DNA from: Rhizomys pruinosus
Lineage: Eukaryota; Chordata; Mammalia; Rodentia; Spalacidae
Length of the DNA: 64,000 nt
Reading direction: 5' to 3'
Assembly (NCBI GenBank): GCA_009823505.1
Contig: VZQC01007129.1
Coordinates: 674,525-738,524 of the forward strand
Each line of letters starts with the position of its first letter. Position 1 is the first letter of the stretch. The translations under genes were made by a program, and so were the position numbers. This document shows, piece after piece, positions 33,178-45,042 of this stretch. Under the pieces are notes generated by a model. The model ran no database searches. It was not told where the DNA came from and worked only from the letters and a program-made list of their open reading frames with translations.

Positions 33178-33412
33178 CAACAACAGATGCCTGGGTTATT
33201 CCCATAACATAGCTGTGATACATAGTGCTGCAGTAAAGATCAGTGCACTACTATCTCTGTGTTATATTGACTTAAATTTCAAGCAAATTTCCAGGGGTTG
33301 TTTAGATGGGTCATGTGGTCAACTAATTTTCAGTTTTTTTGAGGAGCACTATATTTATTTCCATAGTGGTAGAATAATTTATATTTCCAGTGGCCGTGAA
33401 GAAGAGTTTGTT
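33178..33412 (-). pseudogene. Ancient L1 ORF2 fragment (part 2)
   Basis: Continues 32368-32612: 'gtgctgcagtaaagatcagtgc', 'ggttgtttagatgggtcatgtggtcaac', 'ttttttgaggagcactatatttatttccatagtggtagaataatttatatttcc'. The 109-codon plus frame at 33098-33427 is antisense to it and meaningless. Confidence 0.72.
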
Positions 33413-33424
33413 TTACTCTGTGTG

Positions 33425-33580
33425 TAAATACTTGACCAGATGGGACATAACATGTGTGGCAGAGTACATGAAGTCTGGGAGGAGGTGTGCATGCATGAGA
33501 AAGGGGATCTAAATTTGATTAAGAACTGTTGTATGAAATTTACGAAAGCTCAATAAAATAATTTTTAAAAGACAATAGAT
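33425..33580 (+). mobile_element. L1 3'-terminal fragment
   Basis: 'gtgtggcagagtacatgaagtctggg' then 'gatctaaatttgattaagaactgttgtatgaaatttacgaaagctcaataaaataa'. This is the terminus whose reverse complement begins the long-3'UTR copies, tying both UTR types to L1. Confidence 0.8.
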
Positions 33581-33755
33581 TCTCTCCACCTCCTGGAAAT
33601 GCATGCATTCCACAGCTGTAAGGCTCTTAAAGATTCCTTTATGTATCCCCATGAACTGTAACCTACTATATTCCTTATGTATCTCAGGGGATGAAGAATT
33701 CAGTGCCTTCCAGTTATCTGATACTTTGGATCACTGTTGCCTTCAGTGTACCTGT

Positions 33756-34200
33756 GAAGACTAATATTGATTGTCAACTTGACAGGATAGCGAATCACCT
33801 AGGAGACAAATCTGGGTATGTCTATGAGGGAGTCTCTAGATTAAGTTGAGGTGGGAAGGACTAACCTAACTGTGGATAGTGCCATTCCATTGACTAGCAC
33901 CCCTAGTAAGTAAAAAGGAGAAAGTGAGCTGAGCACCCACATTCATCTCTCTGCTTCCTGACTGCAGACACCATGACCAGCTACTTCGAATTTCTGCCTG
34001 CATGCCTCACCTGGACTGCGCCTGCAATTTTGACCCAAAAAGATCCTTCCTTCCTTCCTTCCTTCCTTCCTTCCTTCCTTCCTTCCTTCCTTCCTTCCTT
34101 CCTTCCTCCTTCCTTCCATCCTCCCTCCCTCCCTTTCTTCCTTCCCTCCTTCCTTCCATTGCTTTTGTTGTCACAACCACAAAACAAGTAATTAATACAG
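33756..34200 (+). mobile_element. hAT-like rodent MITE (URR1 class) with TTCC expansion
   Basis: 'gactaatattgattgtcaacttgacaggat', 'cacctaggagacaaatctgggtatgtctatgagggag', 'ctctgcttcctgactgcag' and the end 'gttgtcacaaccacaaaacaagtaattaatacagg' follow a known rodent/mammal hAT-type repeat. The normal 'aataaacccttccttcc' portion has expanded into a long TTCC tract. Confidence 0.65.
34043..34160. repeat. (TTCC)n microsatellite
   Basis: About 16 pure TTCC units followed by impure TTCC/CTCC. The LPSFLPSF and RKEGRKEG open frames across it come only from the tetranucleotide. Confidence 0.95.
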
Positions 34201-34204
34201 GAGA

Positions 34205-34680
34205 GAAAGGGTCAAATGTATGTCTGGATCTTTGTCCAGCTCTGACATTTCAGCAGCTTCCTGAAGCTCCAAGAGAAAACAACTCAGGCAAGTCCTTCTG
34301 CAAAAGGCTGGTGACTGGAATGGAGTGATAGAGAGCTTTGGAGTAGCAGCTGGCAGGCCTGAGAGAAACTATTTGACCCTTGGGGTAGGCAGTATTCTAA
34401 GTGGCAGCCATGGCTGCTCTAGAAGGTCTCACAAGGCAGCAGCATGTTCAGACAAAAGACGCACACCAGCTTGCAGCCATGCTGTTCTCCCCATGGGCTC
34501 TACATAGTACCCTTCCCTGGGCCAAGCCTGGGACAGCATTTAAAAGAATTCCTCTCTATGTTGACAGAGTTCTTCCCTGCCAGAAAATGCAAAGATTTGG
34601 TGGCAAAATCTAAGGCATTTTAAGAAAAACTAGTAGAAAAATACCACCTCACCAGGTTCAGAAAGACCATTAGCAGAGAA
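34205..34680. other. Unassigned DNA
   Basis: Ordinary composition, no repeat recognised. The frames at 34325-34507 and 34401-34613 have no known domain. Confidence 0.5.
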
Positions 34681-34684
34681 AAGA

Positions 34685-34762
34685 GGTTGGTCATGCTAGT
34701 ACATAGCCATGATTCTCAGCACTTAGGAGGCTGAGGCTGGAGGATCATGAATTCAAGGGCAC
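34685..34762 (+). mobile_element. Old B1/proto-B1 fragment
   Basis: 'ggttggtcatgctagtacatagccatgattctcagcacttaggaggctgaggctggaggatcatgaattcaag' is the left part of a 7SL-derived SINE. Confidence 0.65.
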
Positions 34763-34763
34763 C

Positions 34764-34990
34764 CTGGGCAGGAATCTGGAAGCAGGAAGTGAAGCAGAAG
34801 CCATGGAGGAACACTGCTTACTGGCTTGTTTCTTCTTGCTTGCAGGGCTACCTTTCTTATGCTTCCCAGTCCCACCTGCTGGGCAGTGGCAACTCCCAAC
34901 ATGGATTGGGCATTCCTACCTCAGTCAGCAATTGAGAATATGCCCCATAGGCAAATCTGATAGAAGAAATTCTGCAACTAGGAATCCTTC
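34764..34990 (+). mobile_element. Dispersed hAT/MITE-like repeat
   Basis: 'ggaagcaggaagtgaagcagaagccatggaggaacactgcttactggcttg' and the following text match the family at 5-300 and 47405-47797. Confidence 0.6.
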
Positions 34991-35004
34991 TTCCCAGTAA
35001 TGTC

Positions 35005-35665
35005 AAATTGAGAATAAAGATCAGCCATCAGGATGAGCCAGAGAGGTGGGAGTGGAGATGAGCATGCAGAAAAAAACTATGCAAGGGACTTGGCTTTTAA
35101 ATTAAGAACAGAAAGGAGCTATTGGCTGGTTTTAGCTTGCTGCCTTCCTGCAACTCCATGACAAGCCAACCTTCTAGGCCTCAGCATAGATGTGGGTGGA
35201 GGTTATTACAGAGAAACACAAGTGGTCAAAGTGCAGAGAGTACCTGACTGTGGAGTTCCCATTCCCAAACTGGACATCTGGACATCTATAACACAACCTC
35301 TACACCCAAGACTCCAACAATCCCATGGAAGGGGGGACTGTAAGAGCTGGGGGACCAGAAGGATGCTGCACTCTTCCAGACCTGACTGGCGTGATGCACT
35401 CATGTACTCTCAATACCAGTGGTTGAGTGTATGGGCCTGACACAAAACCACACCAGTGAATAGTCCAGCAAGGATGCTGGAAGGTCTTACAAGACTTCAT
35501 TCATAGTTGAACAACTACAGAGAGTTAAAAGAGGAAGCTGTCATGAATTTAGGAAGAAGTTGCTGGGTGGACATGGAAGGAGTTGGACTGGGGTATGGAT
35601 ATACCCCGAATGTGCGACGTTCATATGTGAGATTCTCAAAATATTAAAAATTCATTTGTAAAGGG
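35005..35665 (+). mobile_element. L1 3'UTR fragment, Lx-like family
   Basis: 'gagaaacacaagtggtcaaagtgcagagagtacctgactgtggag', 'ggacatctataacacaacctctacaccc', 'ggggactgtaagagctgggg', and the end 'ggactggggtatggatat..tgtgagattctcaaaatattaaaaa' follow the Lx 3'UTR order. Confidence 0.62.
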
Positions 35666-35669
35666 AAAG

Positions 35670-36022
35670 GAAATATTCTTTAAATTAATCACTTCTGAAC
35701 ACTAGCCTCTGTGAACAAATCATCTCAAATTTGATTATAGTGCTTACCGCACATTCATCACCAATTCTCGGATGTAAGAGGTTCAGCTAACACAGATATT
35801 ATAAGCTAAAAGGAGCAATCATACTTAAATCTCTACTCAAGTTCTAGGAAGGAAGAAGATTCACAAGAGATTTTCTGTTGAGAGCGAAAGGATTTCAGAA
35901 AAAGAACTCTAGTTAATACCATCTTCACGGGGATTGTCTGGAACTGTTTTTCTTTACTGTACACAGGCTACTATTTTTCTGGCTTCCTGAACTTTTACCC
36001 CCCATTTCCTTTCATACCATTT
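35670..36022. other. Unassigned DNA
   Basis: No recognisable feature. Confidence 0.6.
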
Positions 36023-36035
36023 AAAAATAAAAGAG

Positions 36036-36265
36036 GGGCTGGAGAGATGACTCTGTGGTTAAGAGCACCTACTGCTCTTGAAGAGGACCCGGGTTGGATT
36101 CCCAGCACCCACATGGCAGCTACGAATTGTCTTTAACTCCAGTTCCAGGGGAATACTACGCCCTCTTCTGACCTCCACAGCATTGCATGACATGGGTGCA
36201 CCAACCTACATGAAGACAGTAAACTCATACACATAAAAATAATTTAAAAAATTAAAAAATAAAAT
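36036..36265 (+). mobile_element. B2 SINE with 13-bp TSD
   Basis: 'gggctggagagatgactctgtgg' head, 'acccgggttggattcccagcacccacatggc', tail with AT-rich repeats. Direct repeats at 36023-36035 and 36266-36278. Confidence 0.93.
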
Positions 36266-36439
36266 AAAAATAAAAGAGTACTTTCTTCCTGAGATAGTTT
36301 AAGAATGAGCCAAATCAAATGTCTCTCTCTCTCTTACACACACTCACAAATACACATGCATACACACACCCGTACATGAACACATTATTAATAGTCTTTG
36401 TGCTAGTACCTTCCTTGGTATATTCATTTCTTTTTTATT

Positions 36440-36775
36440 GATTTTACAAAATGACATGACAAATGTACTTGGGGAAGAAAAGGATTTCCTGGGCTTACAG
36501 GTCAAGAGGGATAAAATCCATCATGGCAGGGATGCATAACAGCAGGAAGCCAACTTGATGAGTTGTGTCATCCACCTGAAGCCAGAGAAAGAGCAGCAAC
36601 TATGGCCAAGTTATTAAATCAAAGCTTGTCCCTAGTGACAAACTTCTTCCAGTACAGTGCTACCTCCCAAAGTTCCCAGAGCCTTGCCAATAGCACATCA
36701 ATTGGGAATCAAGAGGTCAAACAGATGAGCCTATGGGTGACATTTCATATTAAATCCATGACAAGTGGCATAATG
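36440..36775 (+). mobile_element. hAT/MITE-like repeat
   Basis: 'cttacaggtcaagagggataaaatccatcatggcagg', 'agcaggaagcc', 'cctagtgacaaacttcttccag', 'tacctcccaaagttccc', 'atgagcctatgggtgacatttcatattaaatcc' follow a familiar rodent dispersed DNA-type repeat. Confidence 0.6.
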
Positions 36776-37019
36776 TCTTTCATTTCATTTTCACACAAAC
36801 CCTTCTGTTGTTAATAAATTCAATATAAGAAAAGAGAAACTTGTTAAGTAACTTGCAAAATCTCTTATATTTAGTGTATAGCTGACTATGCCAAATGCAT
36901 TGATAGCCACTTGTGATTCCAACAAATAAGAGGTTAAAGCAGGAGTTTTATTAGCTAGGGCTATATAGGAAGACATCTTCAAAAAGTAAAAGAAAACAAA
37001 GTGATCAAAAATGACAGGT

Positions 37020-37390
37020 AGTGTTATAATTTGAATAGGACAAATCTACTTGGAGAAGTAGATTTGAATATGAACCATCTTTCAGAGATTTATATGTTTG
37101 AACGCCTGGTCCCTAACTTGAGAGCTGTTTTATAGCTTTATTAACATTAGAAACATGAGTCTTCCTAGTTGGAGGACACCAGTCAAGACAGAGCTTTGGT
37201 TTATGGCTGCCTCTGTTTCCAGTCTTGCTCTGCTTTTCAGTCCACGGATATGTGACATGCAGCTGCTGTATGTATTAACCATGCCTCACCCCCCCCAACA
37301 GAGTGGACTCCTCCCTGAAACTATGAACGAAAATATGGTTCCTCCATGCAGTTGCTTCCATTACGTATTTTGTTATACAATCTAGGTGGA
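37020..37390 (+). mobile_element. hAT-like rodent MITE (URR1 class)
   Basis: 'gtttgaacgcctggtccctaac', 'cagagtggactcctccctgaaactatgaacgaaaatatggttcctcc' and 'gttgcttccattacgtattttgttatac' match the layout at 58198-58555. The frame at 37155-37385 is within it. Confidence 0.6.
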
Positions 37391-37394
37391 AAGT

Positions 37395-37680
37395 AAGCCT
37401 AGCTAGTGTTGTATTTGATGTGAAGTTTACCCACTTTCCAATATGTCATTTCCACTATACAATGTTTCCTTTCAACAGAAGGCATTATCCTTATACTAAA
37501 AGGCAATTCAGTTAACTCCATAAGAATGATTACAATGGACTGTATAAATACATTGTATTTTTATTTAACCCCTGCTTGTCAGCTCTCCATTCTACATCAT
37601 GTTTTCCATGTTAAATTCCTTGCTAAGGTTTCTAGTAGACATATCACAATTGTGGCTTACCTTGAATGTTTTAGAATTAC
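37395..37680. other. Unassigned DNA
   Basis: No recognisable feature. Confidence 0.55.
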
Positions 37681-37684
37681 ATCT

Positions 37685-37850
37685 ATTTATTTTTTTACAT
37701 TAACTTATTATTGTGTAAGTATGTCTACATGCCAGAGCATGCATATGGACATCTAAGAACAATTTGCAAGAGATGGTTCTCGCCTTTCTCCATGAGTGTT
37801 CCGGGAATTGAACTCAGATCAGCAAAGTTGACAGCAAATAGCTTTATTTT
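37685..37850 (-). mobile_element. B3-type SINE (old)
   Basis: Reverse-complement B3 style: 'gtctacatgccagagcatgcatatggacatctaagaacaatttgcaagagatggttctcgcctttctccatgagtgttccgggaattgaactcagatc'. Confidence 0.65.
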
Positions 37851-37871
37851 TAAGTAAAAACAAACAAACAA

Positions 37872-38091
37872 AAATAATAGTGCTACTCTTTGTGTATGAG
37901 TGTTCTGCTTGCATATATGTAAATGTACCATGTGCCTGTAATGCCCATAGAAACTTCTGGAGGGCAAGCATCAAATCTCATGGAACTGGAACGGGAAGCA
38001 CAGCTGTTAGCTCCCATGTATGTACTGGGAACCCATCCCACTTCTCAAAGGACAGCCACTACTCTTAACTGATAAGCCATCTCTCCAGCCC
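37872..38091 (-). mobile_element. B2-superfamily SINE (diverged)
   Basis: 'tgtgtatgagtgttctgcttgcatatatg' tail end, 'ggaactgga', 'gtactgggaaccc', and the 'ctcttaactgataagccatctctccagccc' head. Confidence 0.85.
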
Positions 38092-38094
38092 TGA

Positions 38095-39172
38095 CCTGCC
38101 TGTTGAGTCATCTGGCTTTCTCACTTCTAATGTATACTATCTCTTGAGAATTGTATTACTTGCATGGAGATATTATATTTATAATAATTGTTAACTCACA
38201 AATAGTATACAGAATGCACATTTTAATAGGCTCCTGGAGGAATTTACATATTGAATATTGAATAGAAACAAATTCTTCATTTTTCATAGGACTATTAGAA
38301 TGGTACAATGAATAGTTGCCTGGTGGAAAACATTTCATTTCTTGTTTTGTGCATGCCTAAATAAATGCCATGGAGTCACAGGGAGTAAAAGAAATAACCA
38401 GGGTGTCAAAGAAAGTTTTAAACAAGAGACTGATTTGATTGTCTTTAAATTTCAAAAAAGTTAAATGGAAGGAACAAGAGGCCATTGCTAGGAAAGACAA
38501 CAGGCATAAATGCTACTAGCAGTACATATTATGCTCTTTAAAAAGATGAAAGCCTCCCAAGATAAAGCAATAGAGAATATTATAGGGAAGACTAGTGGAA
38601 TGGATGACAAGAAGACAGAAATGACATCACTGAAACAAATTAGAAAAGATAATCTCAAGTATGTTTATGAATTTTCCAAGAAGAAACTGTATGAGAAGAA
38701 AATGAAATTTTACACTATGTATGAAATTCAACCTGCTTCTTAGAATTTTTATTTTTCTAGCATAAACATTTTAAGTCCATCCATGGGAATGCTAACATGA
38801 CGGTTTTATTTGTGAGTTGAGAAAAAGGGAAGTTTAGAATAATTCCATGCTGTGTTGTATGTACTAGAAAACTGGAAGACTAATTTAATTTTTCCAGTCT
38901 TAAACTTCATTGTGTAACAGTGCTAAAATTTACTGTAATAAAAAGACCAGAGAAGAAATAGATTACAGTTAAAGACTAGACAGCTTTTTCTTGTATTTAA
39001 AACTTGAATTGTTAATAGATTTATAGACAAATTCAAAGATGAAGTTCCTGCAGAAACTTTCCTGTTGTCACTTACACACTATTCTTTTGTCAAGCAGAAT
39101 TCTCATTTTCACAGAAAACATGGGTCTGTTGATCAGATGCTGCTCAAAATATTTATTGTTCTTTTAGTAAGA
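38095..39172. other. Unassigned AT-rich DNA
   Basis: No repeat identified. The 77-codon lysine-rich frame 38510-38743 has no recognisable domain and I do not call it a gene. Confidence 0.55.
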
Positions 39173-39177
39173 TACAA

Positions 39178-39592
39178 ATTTAGCTTGTCAGTTTGACACA
39201 AATCTAGGGCTACCAGGGAAAAGTGACCTTCAACTGAAAGATTGTCTAGATACATTGGTTTATGGTTGTCTTTTTCTTAACTGCTAAACCATTTTGGAGG
39301 GCCTAGCTATGCCCACTATGGGTGATGCCATCTCTAGGCCTGTGGACCCGAGCTTTATTAATAAAAGTAGCTTTGTAATCTGGAGGGAGAAAGCAAGTAA
39401 AATTATTCCTCTATGGTCTTTACTTCAGTTCCTACTTCCAGATTCCTGCCTGGAGTCCTTGCCCTGATTTACTTTAGTGATGGATTGAGTTCTGGGAGTT
39501 GTAAGATGAAATAAAGCATTTCCTCCTCTAGCTCTTTTCAGTCATGATGTCTATTCAAGCAGCAGAAAGCAAAATAAGGTAGATATATTTTA
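39178..39592 (+). mobile_element. hAT-like rodent MITE (URR1 class)
   Basis: 'cttgtcagtttgacacaaatctagggctacc', 'gatgccatctctaggcctgtggac', 'gttctgggagttgtaagatgaaataaagc' and 'tcatgatgtctattcaagcagcagaaag' match this repeat type. Confidence 0.55.
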
Positions 39593-39753
39593 TCAACAGT
39601 TTTGTAATTTTTTTTCATTTTTTTTATTGATGCTTTGTGTATTTCATATGAGAAGTTTTACTTTGGAATTGTATGTATTCCAGAATACATACTTCTAGAT
39701 TGTTCCTTTAAAAACCCAGTGCTAAACATGTTCAATTAAAATTCAAATACTCT

Positions 39754-40865
39754 TGGAAAATTAATATGGTAAATGAAAACCCACAGAGTGGGAAGAAACC
39801 TTCACCAGTAATACATCTGATAAAGCATTAACATCCAGAATATATAAATTACTCAAAAAACCAAAGGATCAAGAAAAAAAATGACACTATCAAAAGATGG
39901 AGTAAAGAACTGAATAGAGAATTCACAAATGAAGATGTGAAGATGGCTGCTCAGAAAATGTTCTACATCACTAATAATTAAGGAGATGCAAATTCAAACC
40001 AGGTTAAGATTTTTCACCTTATCCCTGTAAACATGGCCAAGATTAGATAAACAAATGACACCAAATGCTGGAGAGGTTGTGAAGAAAGGGGAACACTCAT
40101 CCACTGCTGGTGGGAATGCAAACTCATGCAACCCCTATGGAAAGCAGCGTGGAGAACTCTTATAAGACTAAAAATGAGCCTGCCACCTGACCCACTTGTA
40201 CCATTCCTGGGTATATACCCACAAGACTCATTCTTTTGCAAAGACACATGCACATCTGTGTTTGTTGTAGCTCTCTTCATAATAACAAAAAGCTGGAAGC
40301 AACCCAAATGTCCCTCAACCAATGAGTGGATACAGAAAATGTGGTATGGAGTTTTATGCAGCAGTAAAGAAAGATGGCATCATGAACTTTGCAGGTAAAT
40401 AGATGAAACTTGAAGACATTATGCTGTAATGTCTTCTAGTTTGTAGTAACACAGTCCCAGAAAAACAAATAATGTATGGTGTGTCCCTCATTTGTGGATG
40501 CTAACACAAAATCCCTAGTTGCAAGGCAAACTGAGCATCATCTTTGTTTTATTTCTTTTTTTATATGAAAGCAGCAGTATGGTTAAAAGGTGAATCCCTT
40601 AATGGGCTTGAGAATTAACCTACCATTTATGTTCATATTTTGTAATATTGGAATATGGGTGGAGAATATTTATGCATATTTTGAAGTAATATACAATTAA
40701 AGGGGAAAATTTTGGCAAAAAAAGACTGATAGAAAGATGCAAGACATGTATGGCAGAATGCAGGAACAGGGATGGGGTGGGAAGCATGGAAAGGGGGAAG
40801 TGTCTAAATTGAACTGAGTAATGATGTATGAAATATGCAAAATGTCAATAAAAATAATTTAAAAG
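39754..40865 (+). mobile_element. 5'-truncated L1 with TSD (ORF2 end + short 3'UTR)
   Basis: 12-bp direct repeats at 39742-39753 and 40866-40877. ORF2 C-terminal text runs to about 40510: cysteine-rich '[19 protein letters not shown]' type at 40070-40120, then 'QPLWKAAWRTL'. A short 3'UTR of about 355 bp follows, with the 'gcaagacatgtatggcagaatgcagg' terminus and 'aatgtcaataaaaataattt' tail. Frames are broken; the minus frame at 40014-40322 is antisense. This copy defines the short-3'UTR L1 type. Confidence 0.92.
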
Positions 40866-40975
40866 TTCAAATACTCTCATTTTCCAGAATGTATTTTATG
40901 TCCATTTACCATTCCCCAACCTGCAGTTTCCTCTCTTAATACCCCAACTTTCCCTTTCCAACTTCATGTGCCATT

Positions 40976-41195
40976 TAAAAAAATATTTTATTTTCTGTAT
41001 ATGCATGAATTGCCTGCATGTTTGTAAGTCCACCTACATTGTGGGATGGCTGGGGGTGTCAGAGGAGGGCATCATATCACCTGGAACTGGATTTAGGATG
41101 GTTGTTAGCTGTCATGTGAGTGCTGGAAATCAAACCTTGGTCTTCTGCAAGAGCAACCAGTAGTCTTAACTGCTCAGCCAACTTTCCAGGCCTCA
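40976..41195 (-). mobile_element. B2-superfamily SINE (diverged)
   Basis: 'tgtatatgcatgaattgcctgcatg' tail side, 'cacctggaactgga', 'gagtgctggaaatcaaaccttggtcttctgcaagagcaacc', 'ctcagccaactttccaggcc' head. Confidence 0.87.
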
Positions 41196-41298
41196 TGGAC
41201 CATGTTTAAGCAAGAATATATATTATATGTAGTATATTATTCATAGTAAGTGGACATACATACTAATATATATATATAATATATATAGATATAATCAG

Positions 41299-42023
41299 CA
41301 TTTGTAACAACTTATACAATGGTTTCCCAATCAAACTCAATCCCCCATGCCCCAACCCCCCATCAGAATTCAGGCATTACCACATCCATGCTAAGCTCTA
41401 TCCAGTCAAGCTCCCAAACCAAAATGTCCTTTTCTGCAAATATATCTGCTGAATATATGCCGAATATGTCAGCATATCTAGGAAACCTAGTTAAGGCACA
41501 CTCTTCCTCACTTAACAATACACTGTCTCTTGTAGTTCTCAGTCCAGGCTCAGTCTGCCACCCATTTCTCTTGCTCCACTTTGAGATCTTGTCCCAGTTG
41601 GCATGGATCCCATGCCTGATGCCAACACTGCCACAAGTTTACATGTGAAAGCTTACTGTAAGCCACTGCTTCTCTAGGTTCGTGCACCAGCTCTGGCTCT
41701 TACAAACTTTCTTCCTCCTATTCTGCAATGATCCTTGAGTCATGGGTAGATGAGGTTTAATTTATGGACCCCATCCTGGGATGCACACTCTGGAGACTCC
41801 TATTATTTGAAGCTTGACTAGTTTCTGTTTGCATCACACTCTATTGTGTAAAGAAGCTTTCCTGGTGAGAATTGAGGTGTGCACTGGTTTTCTCTCTCCC
41901 CCTCATTCTGCTCGTAGAGGTTCAATTGTATGTGTTTCCTAGGAATGGGGATCTTTCAGATGTATATGTTCTGTGTCTGACCAGTTGTGGGATTCTGCCA
42001 TGGCCTCCATCTGTTGCAAAGAG

Positions 42024-42059
<36 letters not shown>

Positions 42060-42400
42060 GGTTCTTAGCCTCAGCCTTTAACGGCTGCACTATCCCCACA
42101 GGCAGGTGGATCTGTGAGTTCAAGGCAAGCCTGGACTACAGAGTAAGTTCCCAGGACAGCTGGGACTACAGGAGACCCTGTCTCAAAAGACAAAAAAAAA
42201 AAAAAAAAGAGCACCTTTTTTGATGAGTGGCATTTGAGGTATATGATATGTTTTTCTGTAAATATAAAATTCCATAGTTATTATATTGTAAGAAATTTCA
42301 TTTGTCTAGAGATATGACACAGATAGGCCTTTCTCTAGGCTCTAGATCTTCTCCAGCCCTGTGCATTTGGCTGAGTTTACGTGAAGCCTTCTACCTGAAG
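41299..42400 (-). mobile_element. L1 long-3'UTR fragment, copy E
   Basis: Starts at the terminus-like 'gcatttgtaacaacttatacaatggtttcccaatcaaa' and follows copies A/B/D: 'gttcgtgcaccagctctggctctta', 'ggatgcacactctgg', 'ctggtgagaattgagg', 'atctgttgcaaagag', 'gtctgtaaatataaaattcc'. Interrupted by a B1 insertion at 42023-42208. Confidence 0.7.
42023..42208 (+). mobile_element. B1 SINE with unusual 5' poly-T
   Basis: From the left: about 29 T, 'gcggttcttagcctcagcctttaacggctgcactatcccc', then normal B1 sequence ('aggcaggtggatctgtgagttcaaggcaagcctggactacagag') and an A-tail. Flanks 'agagtagctttttt' and 'agagcacctttttt' look like a diverged TSD. The first 40 bases after the T run are not standard B1. 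Confidence 0.75.
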
Positions 42401-42429
42401 TTAAGCACCCATAATGCTAAACAATGTGT

Positions 42430-43260
42430 ACACTGACTTTAGTGCATGATGATAGATTTGGGTCTAATTTCATTGTTCTACATGTGGACAAGCAGTTTTT
42501 CCAAAACCCATTTGTTGGAGATGCTATTCTTTCTCCAGTTTGTACATATTTGATGTCAAATATCCAGAGCTATAATTATGTTGACTTAAGTTTGGTCATC
42601 TATTTTGTTACATTGACCTACATGTCAGTTTTTGTGCAAGTATCATGCTGTTTTTATTACTATTGCTCTGAAATATAACTTGAAATCTGGTTTGATAATC
42701 TCTGCAGTATTGTTCTGTTTGCTCAGGATTCCATAAACTCTCTGGGATGTTTTGTGTTTCATGTGAATTTTACTATTATTTTCCAGTTCTATAAAGAATG
42801 TCATAGGGATTTTCATTGTGATTCTAATTAATCTGTAATTTGCTTTTGGAAAGATGGCCATTTTCCCAATATCAATTCTGCCAGTTCATGAGCACAGGAG
42901 GTCTTTCCATACTCTAGTGTCTTCTTCGCTCTCTTTCTTCCAACATTAAAGAGTTGTCATCTCCTTTGTTAGGTTTATTCCTCAAGATACATTTTGTAAG
43001 CTACTGTAATGGCAGTGTTTCCATGATCTCCTTCTCAACATGCTTCGTATTGCTAAACAGAAAGGCTGCTGATCTTTGTAAGTTGATTTTGTATCCATCC
43101 ACTTTCCTGAAAGTATAAACCATTTGTAGACAATTTCTGGTGAAATTCTGAGAATCCTTTATGCACAGTAACTTATCATCTGCTAATAGGGATAATTTGA
43201 CTTCTTTTCTAACTAGTATTCTTTTCACTCTTCTCAACAAAACTTCTTATAGCAACAGAT
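42430..43260 (-). pseudogene. Old L1 ORF2 fragment (reverse-transcriptase region)
   Basis: Two minus frames: 43001-43240 carries the RT catalytic region (LLADDKLLCIKD, aligned to FADDM of L1, then VDGYKINLQRSAAFL), and 42643-42861 carries the downstream MAIFPKANYRL and LYFRAIVIKTA blocks. It has diverged further than the 22-24 kb element. Broken by stops; non-functional. Confidence 0.85.
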
Positions 43261-43264
43261 GGAG

Positions 43265-44830
43265 ACCACTAGAGAGTTACAGAATTGGTCAAACATGGAG
43301 AGTGTCTCTGAGACAGGTACCCCTTGTCCTTCCCTCTTGTCAGTGAGTTGATTTACCCTGCTAATTTCTTTGTTTATATCAGAACCAGTGTTTCTGCATT
43401 TATACTTTGACTAAGGACCAACCAGCACCTCTGCAGGAACATTCTAGGTTTTCAGCATCAGGTTAGTACTGCTTAGATATTCAGCCTCATGCATTAAGCA
43501 ACTTCAAGTTCTTAGACTCTCCAGTTAGTTAGAGACAGACACTGTGAGAACACTCTGACTGAAGAGGCCTCAAGGGCCAAGCAGCTATCAAGCTCTCAGC
43601 CTTTCAAATGTGGGACAGCTGCTGATACTATTTGACACAAGTTGATTTAGTAAATTATATATATGGATATATATATATATAATATATATATATATTATAT
43701 ATATATTCATTCCATTACTTATGTTCCTCTATTGAACACTAGTATAAATGATTTATTTACTGGATGTGAAAGAAAGGTGGCTTTCTATGGAAACATGTAG
43801 CAAGGAATATTATCAAGTACTTTTCTAGAACTATTTAAAAATGTTATATCACATCATTTCAGGATTTTCATTAAGACTATATTCTTTTTATGCTGAACTC
43901 AGTTGATAATAGTCACCAGTGATTTAGGTTAAAATCCCTGATGTAATTTTTGGTACTTTTTTTGTCTTGATCATGTGTATTATTGCCTTTCCATGTAAAA
44001 ACCATTTACTTTGTTAAAATTATCCAGAGTGCATGTTAGTGTGAAAATAATTCAAATTTTATAAAATGTGATGCCAGCTATACCAAGGAATATAAAGAGG
44101 TATGATGTGAGAACTTCCATTATTGATGTTGAAATGTACATCTTACTCCTGAAGCCACATTAACTATTATTCTCAGAATATAAAGACACTGAAGCAATAT
44201 CCCAGTCTCTTTTGGTTTAAAAAGAATGGAAATTTTTAGAGATAAAGAAATATCATTTCTTCTTGTGTCAGATGTTTCACACATGAGGAGTTATTAAACT
44301 GCCTAGAGACAATATTCTTAAATCGTATAGAATTTGATTAGAATCAAGTTCTGCTACTTAATTGGTCCCAAGATCAGAAGCCTTAGTAATCTGGGCCACA
44401 TTTGTACTTATGAAGTATTTTTTTCCTGAAGAATCAGTGAAAAATAAACATGGAACACTTATGCCATGGGTAAAGTGTGACCTTGGTCAATCAGAGACAA
44501 AACTATTATTATTGATTTTCTTTAAAACACCAGGAAAATTAGATGTTAATCAAAATTGGATTGAAATAAGTCAATTAATTATATGAAATAAAGATGCATA
44601 TTTACAGGTGAAAGAATTATTTTTTGATCATAAGGAGACTTTTAATGAGGGTAACAAAAATACAGATTTTAAATTTTCAAATACATTCAGTTGCTCTATT
44701 TACTGCTCCAGTTAACTGACATGAGCCAAAGTAATACTGTTAATAAGCTTTATACAATCCTCTCCCCAGTTCATTAAAATCAACATAAAGACTATTGAAT
44801 TTTCAACTTGACATAACATTCAAAAAATTA
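43265..44830. other. Unassigned AT-rich DNA
   Basis: No gene. Contains an imperfect TA microsatellite at 43653-43706. Confidence 0.55.
43653..43706. repeat. Imperfect (TA)n
   Basis: TA-rich tract with ATAT palindromic interruptions; prone to cruciform/hairpin formation. Confidence 0.9.
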
Positions 44831-44834
44831 CTCA

Positions 44835-45042
44835 TTTTTATTCTAAGTATGATTCTTTTGCCTGCTTATAAATAGGTGCACCACATGTGTGCATTGCCTT
44901 AGGAGACCACAAAAGTGTATCAGATCTTCTGCAACTAGAGTTACTGATGTTGTTAGCCACCATGTGGGTGCTGGGAACCAAATTTGATATTCTGCAAGGA
45001 GAAATCAATATTCTTCACCACTAATCCATCTCTTAAACCCCT
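44835..45042 (-). mobile_element. B2-superfamily SINE (old)
   Basis: 'ggtgcaccacatgtgtgcattgcc', 'gttagccaccatgtgggtgctgggaacc', 'tctgcaaggag', 'ccactaatccatctcttaaacccc' correspond to B2 in reverse. Confidence 0.72.

Noticed and set aside
34002..34328. Frames with repeated PSFLPSFL or RKEGRKEG
   Set aside because: Direct translation of the TTCC microsatellite; the same occurs at 48599-48955.
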